The position numbers were made by a program, and so were the translations under genes. DNA of 64,000 nucleotides, taken from the NCBI RefSeq assembly GCF_040869045.1, contig NC_090319.1, positions 242,599,832-242,663,831 of the forward strand, given 5' to 3'. This DNA is from Eurosta solidaginis (Eukaryota; Arthropoda; Insecta; Diptera; Tephritidae). Below are positions 43,025 to 55,937 of this stretch, piece after piece; the first letter of the stretch is position 1, and each line of letters begins with the position of its first letter. The notes under the pieces are model-generated. The model made no database searches. It had not been told where the DNA came from and saw nothing but the letters and a program-made list of their open reading frames with translations.

Positions 43025-43535
43025 TATTTGTAACTTTAGTAAGATCTTCTCGATGCGCAGAAATCACGCTCTATAAATCGCTCATCATATCTGTCCTGAT
43101 GTATGGCTCGGAATCATGGACGGTGTCGAGAGAAGATGAGATGGCCCTTGGAGTGTTCGAGAGAAAGCTCACCGGAAGATTTATCGTCCTGTCCGTGATG
43201 CCAACGAGGAGTATCGAAGGAGGTATATTGATGAGCTGCATGAGCTTTACGTATGTATATATGACGATAGTGCAGCGAATAAAAACCCGTAGACTTTGCT
43301 GGCTAGGTCTTGTTATGTGAATGGACGGAGGAGCTCCGGCCAAGAAAGTATTTCAGTCGACACCGCAGTTTGGAAGCAAAGGACGGTGACGACCTCCACT
43401 GAGTTAGAGAGGCAGGTGGAGGAAGACTTGACCTCCCTTGGCGCTCCCAATTAGCGCCAGTTATTGCCAAACAGGGATAGCTGGCGTGACCTGTTACGAA
43501 ATGGCCAAAGTCGCTTTGGTGGTTAGGCGCCGATT
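43025..43535 (+). pseudogene. RTE-like LINE 3' end, subfamily B
   Basis: Frame 43018-43320 reads ITLYKSLIISVLMYGSESWT, then EDEMALGVFERKL; a frameshift follows, with a YRRRY.DELHELY-type motif in another frame. It ends ggtggttaggcgccgattgc, corresponding to the GGTTAAGCGCCAATTA end of the other RTE copies. It is clearly diverged from copies 1, 2 and the 59.6-kb copy. Confidence 0.65.
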
Positions 43536-43585
43536 GCTCCTTTACTGATTTGATTTCAGTTTAAATACAAAATTATTCTAAATAT

Positions 43586-44322
43586 TGTAATGAATTTACT
43601 TGCAAATCCTCTTATTTGCCCTTCTGCTAAGTTCGAATCACTAAACTGTTGAATAAATAACTCCAATATTGAATAATGGAAAAATGGCCTTTATTAAAGT
43701 ACTTCACAATAACACTTATACTTTGCAACTAGCTTGCTTAACAACCAAACTGATTGATAGTTCAAATGAAACTCTACTATTGCCCGCCAGATTGCGTGCT
43801 TAATCAATAACTGCTTGATGGCTCAACTCAAACTGAATTACAGCGCCTCTACATCTGTCGCCTTTTATACTCTTTGGTTTCCTCGTTCACATTTTTCTAG
43901 AATCTACAAGCATTGTCCATGAGCTCTCAAACTTCTCAGCTATAACTAAAATTGCACAATTTTATACATCTTTTAGGCGCTTCCAGAATCTACTACTCCA
44001 GTAGCTCTCAAAATTCTCAGATAAATGCATGTGTTAGTGCATTGACTCTCCGCTGCTCGTATACGTACATGGTACATATATGTAGACGCAATTATTTATT
44101 CGTTTATGTAGATACATAATGATTGAATTATTGATGTGAATGTTTGTAGTTTACAGTCTCTCGCGCACACATAGGCATATAAGTAAATGCATCTGTGTGT
44201 GACATCTCTCGGCTGCCTTATATATGTGTATACATGATTTGATTATTGACGTAAATATCGCTTAGCATGTCTTAGCATCGCTTCAGTGATGGTATAGCTT
44301 AGTGATGCTAATATCCGTGACA
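43586..44322 (-). repeat. Solo LTR of the gypsy family at 8592
   Basis: On the plus strand it starts TGTAATGAATTTACTTGC and ends ATATCCGTGACA, flanked on both sides by ATAT (43582-43585 and 44323-44326). The minus-strand TATA region is present as ccttttatactctttggt. At 737 bp it is longer than the others because of extra sequence near 44130-44230. Confidence 0.8.
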
Positions 44323-44430
44323 ATATTATGTAAGTATTACACACAGACATACAAACCTATGGCTGCGCAATCATATAATCGCAATCATATAAGCGTTTAG
44401 GTTTAGCTCGTGAAAAAGTAAGGTAATTAT

Positions 44431-45120
44431 AACAAGTAAGGAAGTCTAAGTTCGGGTGAAACCGAACATTACATACCCAGCTGCACACTTGAAATGCTGT
44501 TGTTCTTTGTTTTGTTTGTCTAATAGTGTTACAAGGCTGCGCAATAATACATATACATATGGTTCTAGTCTGAACTAATTTTTCTTCGAGCTATGACTAC
44601 GGAAACATAGAAAATTGCTTAGTCATAAAAGGAGCGGTGCCACGCCCATTTTCTAAAATTTGGCGTTTTTCCTATTTATTGTTATAAATCCACTTGGAAA
44701 ATAAAAATTTTTATCAAGAGTCTCAATATCAGCCCACACGTCAAATTTCAACATTCTAGGTGTATTATTTACTAAATAATCAGGTTTTTTGTGTTTTCGA
44801 CAATGTTATATATATAAAAAGTGGGCGTGGTTTTCATACCATTTCGCTCATTTTCAATACCAATCTATTCTGGGTCCATATAAGCTCGTGTACCAAATTT
44901 GGTGAAGATATCCCAATATTTACTCAAGTTATCGTGTTAACGGTCAGACGGACGGACGGACGGACATGGCTCAATCAAATTTTTTTTCGATACTGATGAT
45001 TTTTATATATGGAAGTCTATATCTATCTCGATTCCTTTATACCTGTATAACCAGCCGGTATCCAATCAACGTTATAATATATAATACCCTGTGTACTAGT
45101 ACAGCTGGGTATATAATATA
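44431..45120 (+). repeat. Dispersed element F3, related to F1 and F4
   Basis: It starts AACAAGTAAGGAAGTCTAAG and has the subterminal hairpin gttcgggtgaaaccgaac. The interior holds gtgggcgtgg and ggacggacggacggacatgg. It ends in an inverted version of the start's cattacatacccagctg (cagctgggtatataat). There is no coding frame. Confidence 0.65.
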
Positions 45121-45302
45121 TGAAAGTGCGTATACCATTGACCAAAAGATTTGAGCGTACTGTGCTACGACTTTGGTTACTCTACAGTAGATACAAATAT
45201 GATTCGGAGGAGAAATATTATTCCCAACTTGGAAGTCCATATTTTCAACATGTTTGCCTTCCCGAAAAGTTTTAACTTTGTCGCTTCAAATGTTTTTAGA
45301 GA

Positions 45303-45632
45303 TATCCTCCGAAGGGAGCTAAGGCCGAGCTTATATTCCAATTTGCATCATGCTCTTTTTTAATTTTTCCTACAAATTGGCGGGACGGCACCTACTTGTT
45401 TTATGCCGACTCCGAACGTCCTCTGAGAGGCAGATGAGTTTTCACTGAGAGCTTTTCATGGCAGAAATACACTCGGAGTGCTTGCCAAACACTGCCGATT
45501 GGCGACTCCGCTTAGAAAAATTGTGTTCTAATTGAAAAACCGTATTTCTAAAATTTTCATGATGCTTTGCCCGGGGTGTGAACCCAGGGCATTCGATGTG
45601 GTAGGCGGAGCACGCTACCATCACACGACGTA
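45303..45632 (-). repeat. tRNA-derived SINE
   Basis: The minus strand has cgtcgtgtgatggtagcgtg (A box), B box GGGTTCACACCCC, and the body through gctcggccttagctcccttc. Its 3' tail gcgccttacattta is missing: homology ends near 45303. Confidence 0.75.
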
Positions 45633-46690
45633 GCACTTACTAACCGAATTTCAATTGGGCATACATCAAATATGCTGGCACACATTAAACATTATACACT
45701 TTCTTATTTTGTTTTATTAAACACACTTTCACCAAATTTTATGTTTTATAATTTATAGTTTTGAACTTCGCTTTACAAACAGAAATGGAAGTAGTAGTCA
45801 CAAACATGTTTCTCAATTCTTTCAGTTGCAGCTCAACTCATTCTCAATTTCTTCTCTCGCATGTAGTTGCCACACTTGATTGTTTCGAACAAAACTTTTA
45901 GTATAAATGTTTGACATAACATTTTAAATAGAGAACTTGTAAGTTATAGAAAAGAAAATAATCAAATCGCAGGAAGGTAATTCACCACTGTAGTAACTTT
46001 AGATGAAATTCGGCAAGTTTAATTTTCGTAACACTTTAAGTTGAAACGATTTCAAAACAACTCAAACTTTTATGTTGTCGGAAACATCAACATTAAAAAA
46101 GGATTATTTTATTATCTTATTAGATACATTCGCGTGAGTGAAAATTCGTAAAAACTTGAACCAATTTTTATTTACTTTGGAAAAATCCTGTTCGTTCAAA
46201 CAAAACTTTTGCAACAAGAAGGCGCAATTTTGCATTTCCCTTGGAGGAGAAGTTGCAAAATTGTACCCGATAAATACATAGATGTCCCGGTAAAAGGGTT
46301 TTTCGTTTTGTATTGATAACTGAAAAACTAGTTTTTCTAAACAAGTGGCACCATCGTCATAAGTACAAAGTAGAGAGCGCAGTGAGCGTAAAATTCTCTT
46401 TGAAATTTGCTCATGGATTGACTGTTGATCGCTGTTGAAATGACCAGTGAGATCAGTTGTGTTAACACAAAAATCAGATTGATTAGGAATCTGTCAATTT
46501 TACAGAATTTTGTTAACTTAAGAGCGACAATTTCTGTTCTGTTGAAATGACTAAGCTAATTTGTTCGCTGGACAAAGAACTCGGTCGAATTAACGGTAAT
46601 TCGATCAATTTCACCGAATCTCCGTTAAGTCAAGAACAACAGAACAGACTTGCTGATTTTATTAGCACCATTTCTTTCAGTGTACATATA
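45633..46690. other. No recognisable feature; several short hairpins
   Basis: Short inverted pairs such as tctgttctgttg (46530) and caacagaacaga (46637) occur. The 76-codon frame at 46547 overlaps them and runs into an inverted repeat, so I do not treat it as a gene. Confidence 0.4.
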
Positions 46691-47290
46691 CGGTTACTCA
46701 CTAAAATAAGTACAAACTTGGTTTATGCTGAAAAAACTCAAATGCAGTGGCTCACAGCCAAAACAGCAATTCCGTGAAGTGATGCTGAAAACTATTCAGT
46801 TTCGTAACTTTTGTGTCCATACATCGCATGAACAAAAATGCATTTTGTATGTGGGAAATTGCTCAACAACCTCGCCGAAAAAAATTCTGAAAATTCAGGA
46901 AAAATGTTGAGCTATTTCTAACTTGCATATTATTGTACTAAAATTTATTGGGCTACAAAACTGCATACTGAAACATTTTCTAGAAATTCTGAAACAAAAT
47001 TTGGAAATTTTGATGGTAATTTTTGAAATTTTGATTAATTCTCCTTACCTTTGAATAACCTTTGACATTTTTTTGAATGTGGTTCTGTTAGGGAATGTGC
47101 GATATTTTAGATGAAAATTATCAATTACGCTGTGAGCCACTGCATTTGAGTTTTTTTCAGCATAAACCAAGTTTGTATTTATTTTTGTGAGTAACGTACA
47201 TTCAATTGATCAAGTCTAACACGGGACATAAAAGTTGCGAAACTGAATAGTTTTCAGCATCACTACACGGAATTGCTGTTTTGGCTAGTC
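46691..47290. repeat. Inverted repeat with rearranged blocks
   Basis: Block A (46691-46758, acaaacttggtttatgctga then aatgcagtggctcacagc) recurs inverted at 47133-47202. Block B (46757-46822, ccaaaacagcaattccg then gatgctgaaaactattcag) recurs inverted at about 47215-47290. The plus-strand order is A-B-A'-B', not the B'-A' of a simple foldback. The inner CAGTGGCTCACAGC / GCTGTGAGCCACTG pair looks like hAT ends, but an 8-bp target duplication is not present. Confidence 0.6.
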
Positions 47291-48713
47291 ATGACAATGA
47301 AATGCTGTCACGTATCATGATCATCATCCATTAACCGCCTAGGCTATTTTAGGCGTTGCGAACCAAGTCGTGGCAGCTATCATGATAACTGACGCCAATA
47401 GAAATCATTAAGGGAGATCCCCTTTTCAACTCCGGAAAGGTTTCCCCCTTCTCCTGCTTCCAAATATATTAGTCGGTTCAAATAATTTCCGAGGCAAATG
47501 GCTTTTTTCATTCATATAAAATGACCTAGCCAGCGCAGTTCAAAAACCCAAATTATTCGTTGAATTATGTTCATATCCGCGAAAAGCGCATGCAGTACAC
47601 CATTAAACCTGCAAAAAAAAAAAAAAATATCTTGTTGAAAATAATAGTCCCGTAATTATAGGCGACAACTTCTTCAGTCGTGAATTCAATAGAGTAATGC
47701 GTATGCAATCTTTCTTGCAGCATAGTCGTTTCGAAGTGATATCCAAAACTAATTTTCCATAAGCTATTCATTCGGATGTGAAATAGCAAGGAATCGCTAC
47801 GGTTAGGTCGTCGAACCACTGGATAACAGCTTCTAACTCCATCCTCTTCCTACTGGGGCATCAAAACACAGATAAAACAAGTTGAAATGGTGATGATCGC
47901 ATTTCCTAATGAGCTCATGGTTATATCCTGCAAACGAGATGACAATGAATACGGAGGATAGCTCACCTATACATATATATGTATGCATGCAAGTACCCGC
48001 CAAATACATAAACTTAACCCTAATATATGGCTTATTGCATTTGATCAAGAGGTCATAGATTAGTTAGGTTGAGGACCTCACATAGACTGCAAGAATCCAT
48101 AGTGTTACCAGAGTTTGTAAAGTAACCAAACTGAAAAACCCTATGGAAATTTGTAAGAAATAGGGTTGTGTAGGTAGAGTGACAATATTTAAGGCGCCTC
48201 ATATAAGGCTTCATATAAAACACTCTTTCGGGGAGGTAACCATTTGCATAAGCAAGTTGGGATGTGTCAATTAGGGCTTGATTATAAGACACTCTCTCAC
48301 TGACTGAGAGCCTTATAATAACCAGATAGTCGATGCAAAGTATAAGTCATTAAAGAAAGCGTAATGAACACTTTTTAAGGCTTCTAATAAGTCTGGCAAC
48401 CAAGAAATATATTTTACAATAGCTTATACGATTTATGCTGGATTTATCTTTATAGAAACAAATTATAAACTATACGTTTATTTCACATATATATCAATGT
48501 TTTTCATAACACAGTTGCTTGGTAAGCAACCATACTTGGGCAGTTTGTATGTCCATTAAAAATCTTTAAACAAAATTTCGACAGCAAGATATTTGTTTAA
48601 ATTGGTTTAGAGCTGGAAGCAACAAACATAATTTTATGAGCCAGCTTTTATAAAAAAAATACTTACGTACTCCCTGATCTAACAACTCTCCCAAACTCTT
48701 TCATTATCTATAT
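47291..48713. other. No recognisable feature
   Basis: Frames of 60-80 codons exist on the minus strand but have no motif, codon or splice support. Confidence 0.45.
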
Positions 48714-49252
48714 TGTAACGAATTTAGTGCAATTCCGCTTATTTGCAACCTTCTACTAACGTTCGAATCACTAAACTGTTGAATAGATAACTCCACTATT
48801 CAATAATGCAAAATAGCCTTTATTAAAGTACTTCACAATAACACTTATACTTCGCAACTGATAGCTTGCTTAAATCAAACTGATTGTCGTGCCTCAACTG
48901 TTGCTGCTTTTTATACTGTTTGGTTTCCTCGTTGACATATTTCTAGGCGCTTCTATTTCTGCACTTTACTAGTTAGTTATCAGATATAAATTTCTCAGGT
49001 ATAACTACAGATGCACGATTTTATAGCTTCTCTCATAGCCCATGCGCGTGTATATGTGAGTGATACTTGCACAATAGACTGCATGCTTTTGGGAGTATCT
49101 CAGATATATGCATGTGTTTGTGCGTTACTCTCCGATGCTCGTATGGACATATGGGTAGACATAATGATTGATTTGTTGATGTGCATACGAGTTACTGCTT
49201 AGTATCGGCTTAGAGATGATAGTATAACTTAGTGTTGCTAATATTCGTCACA
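48714..49252 (-). repeat. Solo LTR of the gypsy family at 8592
   Basis: On the plus strand it starts TGTAACGAATTTAGTGC and ends ATATTCGTCACA, flanked by ATAT on both sides (48710-48713 and 49253-49256). It contains the minus-strand TATA (gctttttatactgtttgg) and the AATAAA region (gcctttattaaagtac). Confidence 0.85.
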
Positions 49253-49256
49253 ATAT

Positions 49257-50248
49257 ATTAATACGCAACAAATTTCCATACAATCAATTGACAGGGTGTT
49301 AGCATAGTTAGCATACGTAAAATCACATAAAAGTTATATATGAATCGATTCGTATGCATCAGCCGCAGTGCATAGGCCTATTTTTGCTAATTTTTGTTTA
49401 TAATTATTAGAAAATTTTTTTGTAAATTCGAACAATCTCTGCAAATATCGAAAATAATTTCGTTCCCAAAAGTGCGCCATCTGTAGGACAAATTATGTTA
49501 GTGCTCTAAGGCACAAACCTACATATTATGTTGAATTCGAAAAGCTGTGTAGTCTTGTTGCTTAAATGTTTCACCTACATATATACATATACGTACGCGC
49601 CAGACAGTGAAAAAATAAAACATGGTTTCCCATTGTTTCAACTTACCTAAATTGGTCTGTACCAAAATCCTAAAATAATTGTTAGCGCACAAAAAAACTT
49701 TAAGGAGAAGTGATTTTTAACCGGCCCTTTTTTTGGACAAATTTTAATTACACGTAAATGCATAGGTCTTTGTTTAACAGATCCTTTGTTTTTTAATTTA
49801 GTTGCTTAAAAAAACATGGAATCACAAATAATGAGTTAACTTTTGTTGAAACTAACTAAATTTATTTATAACAATTAAAGGCAAATTTGCCCGAAAATGT
49901 TTTTGCATTTGCAGATTTAATCCCCATTTTAGATTAAGTACGTCCTATATTGAAAAAAAAAACTAAATTTCCTACCAAAATATAATATTAAATTTTATAT
50001 ATTGTCTTTTATGCTAATTTATTTTATTTCCTATTTTATTATATATTCTTTTATTTCAACTTTGTTAATTATTATTTAAATGCAACTTGACAGAATCGGA
50101 TAATTTCACGTTGTATATTAAACGAAAAAAAACGTCCCAAAAACGTTTTTGATTTTAGGTCAAACGGCAACCGGCATCATAGCGGTCGTATTGCATAGGC
50201 AGTATATTACCCACTATATTTATTATTAGGCTAACTTTGTCGGATTAA
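49257..50248. other. No recognisable feature
   Basis: Very AT-rich; nothing supported. Confidence 0.45.
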
Positions 50249-50613
50249 AAAAAATAAAAATAAATGTAAGGCGCGATAACCTCCGAAGAGATCTAAGGCC
50301 GAGCTTCTCTTCCAATTTGCGTCGTGCTCCTCTTGATTTTCCCTACAAATTGGCCATACGGGACCTACATGATTTTATGCCGACTCCGAACGGCATCTGC
50401 AAGGCAGATGAGTTTTCACTGATAGCTTTTCATGGCAGAAATACACCCGGAGCGCTTGCCAAACACTGCCGAGGGGCGACCCCGCTTAGAAAAATTTTCT
50501 TCTAATTGAAAAACCTTACTTCTAAAATTTTTGATTTTGCTTTTCCCGGGGTTTGAACCCAGGGCACCCGGTGTGGTAGGCGGAGCACGCTACCATCACA
50601 CCACGGCGGCCGC
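50249..50613 (-). repeat. Full-length tRNA-derived SINE, best-preserved copy
   Basis: On the minus strand it starts ggcggccgccgtggtgtgat, with the B box GGGTTCAAACCCC, and ends cgcgccttacatttatttt. It is about 365 bp and close to the apparent consensus. A possible duplication aactttg occurs on both sides but does not abut the tail exactly. Confidence 0.8.
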
Positions 50614-51186
50614 CAACTTTGCTTAACCATAACCCTAATTTGTTTATGTCGCTTAAAGTTATGAAATTAATTTTATTTTAGTAAATATGTTTGCGTGAAT
50701 AATTTCAATGTGTTTGTTTGTTTTTCTTTTCTTTCTAATTTATTCTGCTTTGTTATATCTTAGTTTTATATCGTTCACAGGCGATATTTTATGGTAGATA
50801 TGGTCATATATGTATATTCATGAAATGGAGTGTTTACAAATTTAATACAAATTAATTAAGTGCATAGCTCTTAATGGGAATCCCAACATTAAATATCCGA
50901 ACATTAGAATCTTCATATTTTCACAATGATAATATTAAAACCCGGAAAAAAGTCTAAGTGCACGTATTGCGTTTTTATATGGAATTTTTTATTCACTTCA
51001 CTTAATTTTTTCGCACTTTAAGTATTTATTATTTTTTTCTTTCATTTAAAAATTTGTTTAATAAACTCTGCCTTCTTTCTCATTACATAATTTTTTTACA
51101 TTTTTATTTTATTTTTTATTAAGGTATCCTCTATTCTATTCGAAATTTTCGTTTTGTGTCAGACTAACAGAGGAATTATCTGGGGC
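50614..51186. other. No recognisable feature
   Basis: AT-rich sequence without a supported frame. Confidence 0.45.
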
Positions 51187-52156
51187 ATGGGACCGGTTAA
51201 CTTGTTCACGGATGGGTCAAAGCTGGATGGAAAGGTTGGACAAAAGACCCCCCTGTCAAGAGCTAAATTTAAGCCGCAAGTTTAAGTTGGCTTATCACTG
51301 CAGTGTATTCCAAGCGGAAATTGCTGCGATTAAGGATGCGGTGGATGGAATGCTATCCAGTGCTACCACGGTTAGGGAATTTAACATTTACTCTGATAGC
51401 CAAGCGGCTATCAAGGCCTTGAGCTCAACTACAGTGCGATCGAGGGTGGTCTGGGAGTGCCTGACCTCGCTTGCGATTGCATCGAATTATTTTACAATTA
51501 AGATTATCTGGGTCCCGGGCCATAGTGATATCCCGGGTAACGGTCAAGCGGATCTCTTAGCCCGCATCGGTACAACTGAACCGGATGAAGATGGCTGTAG
51601 GGATTTCGGGATCCCGCTGGCCACCTGTGGATTGCTCCTCCATAGCTGGGCCTCGAATCAGCTCAGCAAACGTTGGGCGGGTACCACGTCTTGCAGGGTA
51701 GCAAGATCTTTCTGGCCAAAAGTGGATGGCAGGAGGTCTGCTGAAATAATTTGGATCACTAAGGCTCACCTATCAATGGTCATTGGGGTTTTGACAGGGC
51801 ACTGTCCCATGGGTATCCATGCGGTACGTCTCAATATACTGGAAACTCCATCCTGCTGCAGCTGTATGGAGGATGATGAGGTGGAATCACCAAATCACTT
51901 TATGCTTGATTGTCCAGCTTTTGCCAGAACTAGGCGAAAGTACTTCGGTCGCGACTCACTTGGATCTCCCGAGGATATATCCAAAGTTGAGATCGGTATC
52001 ATTCGGATCTTTATCGTTGCTACCCAACGATTCTCTAAGTAGCTAGATCTAAGTCACCGTTATTTTTTGTGTATGTGGTATCACAACGGACCTTCGTGTT
52101 GTCCAAGTGAGCTATCCTTATCAGGGCAGCTACCACCTAACCTATCCTATCCTACA
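51187..52156 (+). pseudogene. LINE RNase H domain and zinc knuckle (I/LOA-like), 5'-truncated
   Basis: The first frame (51187-51290) has LFTDGSKLDGKVG with the first catalytic Asp. After a frameshift, the frame 51212-52042 holds YHCSVFQAEIAAIKDAVD (catalytic Glu), FNIYSDSQAAIKALS (Asp) and VPGHSDIPGNGQADLLARIG (His/Asp), so all four RNase H residues are visible. The C-terminus has a zinc-knuckle-like CCSCMEDDEVESPNHFMLDC. This arrangement is typical of I, LOA and R1-type LINEs whose ORF2 carries a C-terminal RNase H. The 3' end is taacctatcctatcctaca, a short tandem tail. RT and endonuclease are missing. Confidence 0.75.
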
Positions 52157-54106
52157 TATTACATATGCATTTATACAAAAGCGCCAACTGCAACCTAACG
52201 GATGGCGTGAAATAGGCTTAATTCCTTTAGCACATTTCTTTGTTTTTAACTAAAAGTTCGTGTTTTTTGAATAATGACACTATTGAAGTAAATGGGATGT
52301 TGTATGTATATGGGTGATATAGGCCTACTGGGGAACCGAGCACCTAAAACTAACTTCGGTAGCGCGCCAACGGGGACCTCCCGGGTGGTGTGGAAAAAGC
52401 TATTTTTCAATTCAATTTCAAGTAATTTCACCATAATTCTATGTCAATTTCATTTGATTTTACATATTTTTGTTTAAGGAGCTCCATACCAAAACGTCAT
52501 GGTTACATTTTAAAAGTTTGTAGAAAATTTAAGAAAATATAATCAAAAAGTACAACGTCTTGGATCAAATTCAAAATTTTAATGAAAAATGTATTCCCAC
52601 TTACTGCTTAACCGGATGCATAGACTGAGTTGACAAAATACAAGTTGGTCGAATTTCGACCACAGCCGATACTAGTTATGATAAACGAACTTATATAAAT
52701 ATTAGCTGTATTTTTTTTACATATGTATATATACATATGCACTTAAACTTTATCTGGACTGCCAAGTGTATAACTTTATCCACACATCTGAAATTTCTGC
52801 GCAGAAAATTAGTACTCCTAAATTTCAATACGCATTATACTCAGATGCAACTGAAATGTGTATCTACGTTTTACCTCTACACTACCTCTATGTTTTACCT
52901 CTACAAATGGTGTGTGTCCACCATTCACCGCAACCGATTCAGCTATAGTTTACACGGGTTGGTGTCGAAATTCTGTATGTACAAAATTCTAAAAACAAAA
53001 TTCTGCTTTTTAAAATTCTGCTTTCTAAAATTCTGCTTTCTAAATTCTGTATTAAAATATAATGTTAACAATGTTAAAGAGGTCATGTAATTATTTTGAA
53101 AAAGTGCGTCATGCACAGAAATTATGCGTAGAACACCTTTCTGCATAGGCGGCCTTCGGCCGCGCTTATAAAAAATAACCCTGGGCTATGCCATGCCAAG
53201 TCCGGGTGTGTGGTATAACCGTGGCTATATGTGGTATATGTCCTATGTAGTATACCCTTCTGTTCATGTTCTGTAGCTAGCTGCCGCTAGATGGGTCTTC
53301 TAAGCATTATCTAAGTGAGGATAAGCGTTTTTTTACGCGTAAACGTAGACGTATATACATACATACGTGTAAAAAAAACACGGCTATTAATGCAGTATTC
53401 AATCGAATTTTTGTAATAGATTTTGAATGGTGGAAACTGCCCATCTGTGGTAAGAAAGAGCGTATGCATACTTAGATAAATATATTCCAAACTCTTGAAG
53501 GAAATTCAAGAAGTTTTCACAACGTCAGAACCAAGGCAAGCCGAAGGAAAATGCACGAAAGCATTAAGAAGGAATTTGACACTTTCTTGCAATTAGAACA
53601 TTTTGCACATGTCATTTGAAAGAAAGTATGTAGAAAAATGAAAAAGAGAAGGGAAAACGGCAAAAAATTTGTATATTTGCAAGAATGAAGAGATGACACT
53701 AAAAATGACAACAACACCAACAATGTAGTTTATCGAGAGTGGGAGCTGTACTTCGTAAGTTGTTCTGACGTTGGAGGCGTATGTCCAGATGGACTGCGTA
53801 TGAATACTTACAGGCGTGGTTAAGTGCTGCATTTATCCCACTGCAGTTATACCCATCAAAATATCGTGTAATTCTTAATAAGGTACAAAGAATGCGACGG
53901 CAGCTATGCTCATTCAGATGACCGATATACCGTTTAATTATAGATATAATGAGTTTATTGCACTCCATTGTATGTCTTAAAATTATGACTTGCAACCGCT
54001 TTTTCAGTCTCTGGGTTTCTGAAGATTATCTGGGGGTTTGTTGACTTACAAGCCAGTACAGAACACAATATTGTTGATTAATATGGTGCTGAAAAGTATG
54101 CTCATA
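52157..54106. other. Unassigned; short minisatellite at 52985-53056
   Basis: At 52985-53056 the unit aaaattctgctttct (about 15-18 bp) repeats four times; it makes the Phe/Cys/Leu-rich frame 52737-53090 an artefact. The rest has no supported gene. Confidence 0.5.
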
Positions 54107-54300
54107 ATTAGAGCTTACGATTCTTGTTCGAGAAGAGATTTTCCGCGAGTCTCGCCTTCTCGAGAGATTTTCGAATCTCGAATTACGCGTAAGGCTCGCA
54201 AGCTTCTCGGCATTCATTTTAATTAATTCATTGGCTGTTTCATATAGAGCTTAAGATTTCTTCTGGAGCACAAGCGAATATGTCCGCAAAACCAAAAGTA
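54107..54300 (+). repeat. Second copy of the TCTCGA-rich repeat
   Basis: It shares agagcttacgattcttgttc, aatctcgaattacgcgtaag, ggctcgcaagcttctcg and ggctgtttcatatagagctt with 26530-26870. It abuts foldback F2. Confidence 0.6.
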
Positions 54301-55936
54301 AACAAGTAAAGGTGTCTAAGTTCGGATGTAACCGAACATTATATACTCACCGTGAGCTTCAATTGTACATTTCATTTCAGATAAATTAGTTTTCTACATA
54401 ACACGTGGCACACCCGTTAAAAAAAAATGTCTCCCCATTTCCTCTTACAGTAAAACTTGATAAGTGAAATATCATTGATTCAAAACTATTTTTTGCTAAG
54501 TTATAGGTTATTATTCTATTCTACGACCCTTTTAAATTTGTTTTATATCTAAGTTGCTGTGGTCTTTAACCGATCCCGTCCATTTTTTCTAGAAATATTT
54601 CCTGCTATAAGGAAAATACGTGTACCCAAATTTGTTACGATATGTAAATTTTTCTTCGAGTTATGGCTCCCGAAACATAGAAAATTGCTTAGTCATAAAA
54701 GGGGCGGTGCCACGCCCATTTTTTTAAATGTGATGTTTTCCTATTTATTGTTATAAATCCACTTGGGAAATGAATTACCATTGATATAAAGCTTTTTTTT
54801 GCAAAGATATAGCTTATTTTATTCGTCCACGACCCTTTTAAAAATCTTTTATATAAAAGAGGGCGTGGTCCTCAACCGTTTTGGTTGATTTTTCTTCAAA
54901 GCATTCTTATAGTAAAGGCAACCTCTCTCCCGAATTTTGTTACGATAGGTTTAACGGTTTTGGATTTATGATTAATAATATTTGTAAAATTGATTTTATC
55001 ACAAGTGGGCGGTGCCACGCCCATTTAAAAAAATGTTTCAAATTTTTATCAAGAGGCTCAATATCAGTCCACACGTAAAATTTCACTGGAGAAAAATTAA
55101 CGAAATCGGTTAACGACCACGCCCACCTTTATATAAAAGATTTTTAAAAGGGTCGTGGACGAATAAAATAAGCTATATCTTTGGAAAAAAGAGTTTTATA
55201 TCAATGGTATTTCATTTTCCAAGTGGATTTATAACAGTAAATAGAAAAAACTTCAAATCTAAAAAATGGGTGTGGCACCGCCCCCTTTTATGACTAAGCA
55301 AATTTCTATGTTTCGGGAGCCATAACTCGAAAAAATGTAGATATCGTAACAAAATTGGGTACACATATTTTCCTTATAGCAGGAAATATTTCTAGAAAAA
55401 ATGGACGAGATCGGTTAAAGACCACACAAAAACAAAAAAGAGCTTTGTATCAATAGATTTTTACTTTCTAAATTGAATTATAACATTAAATTGGAAAACT
55501 CTAAAATTTTTGAAAATAGGTGTGGCACCGCCCCTTTTATGACTAAGCAATTTTCTATGTTTCGGGAACCAAAACTCGAAGAAAAATTAACGTATCGTAA
55601 TGGAATTGTTTAAACATATTTTCGTTATAGCAGAAAATATTTGTAGTAAAAGTGGACGGGATCGGTTAAAGGCCACGCCAACTTAGATATAAAACAAGTT
55701 TAAAAGAGTTGTAGACTAGAATAGCAAGCTATAACTTGAAAAAATAGTTTTAAATCAATGATATTTCACTTATCAAGTTTTATTGTAAGATTAAATGGGG
55801 AGACATTTTTTTTTTTAAATGGGCGGTGCCACGTGTTATGTAGAAAAGTAATTTATATGAAATGAAATGTGCAATTGCAGTTCACGCTGAGTATATAATG
55901 TTCGGTTACACCCGAACTTAGACACCTTTACTTGTT
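54301..55936. mobile_element. Complete foldback element F2
   Basis: It starts AACAAGTAAAGGTGTCTAAG and ends acttagacacctttacttgt, with long imperfect inverted arms. Both arms contain the hairpin GTTCGG-N6-CCGAAC, then cacgtg, gcggtgccac and tttctagaaatatttcctgc in mirror order. The 1636-bp element has no ORF of note. TA lies on both sides (gTA|AACAAG and CTTGTT|TA), a possible 2-bp duplication. It supplies the uninterrupted sites that date the insertions in F1. Confidence 0.7.
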
Positions 55937-55937
55937 T

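Noticed and set aside
46547..46777. ORF of 76 codons starting MTKLICSLDKEL as a gene
   Set aside because: It overlaps several inverted repeats and its C-terminal half lies in the scrambled repeat at 46691.
52737..53090. ORF of 117 codons with a repetitive KFCFLKFCFLKFCFL-type end
   Set aside because: The repeated end is a 15-18-bp minisatellite read in frame; the rest has no motif.
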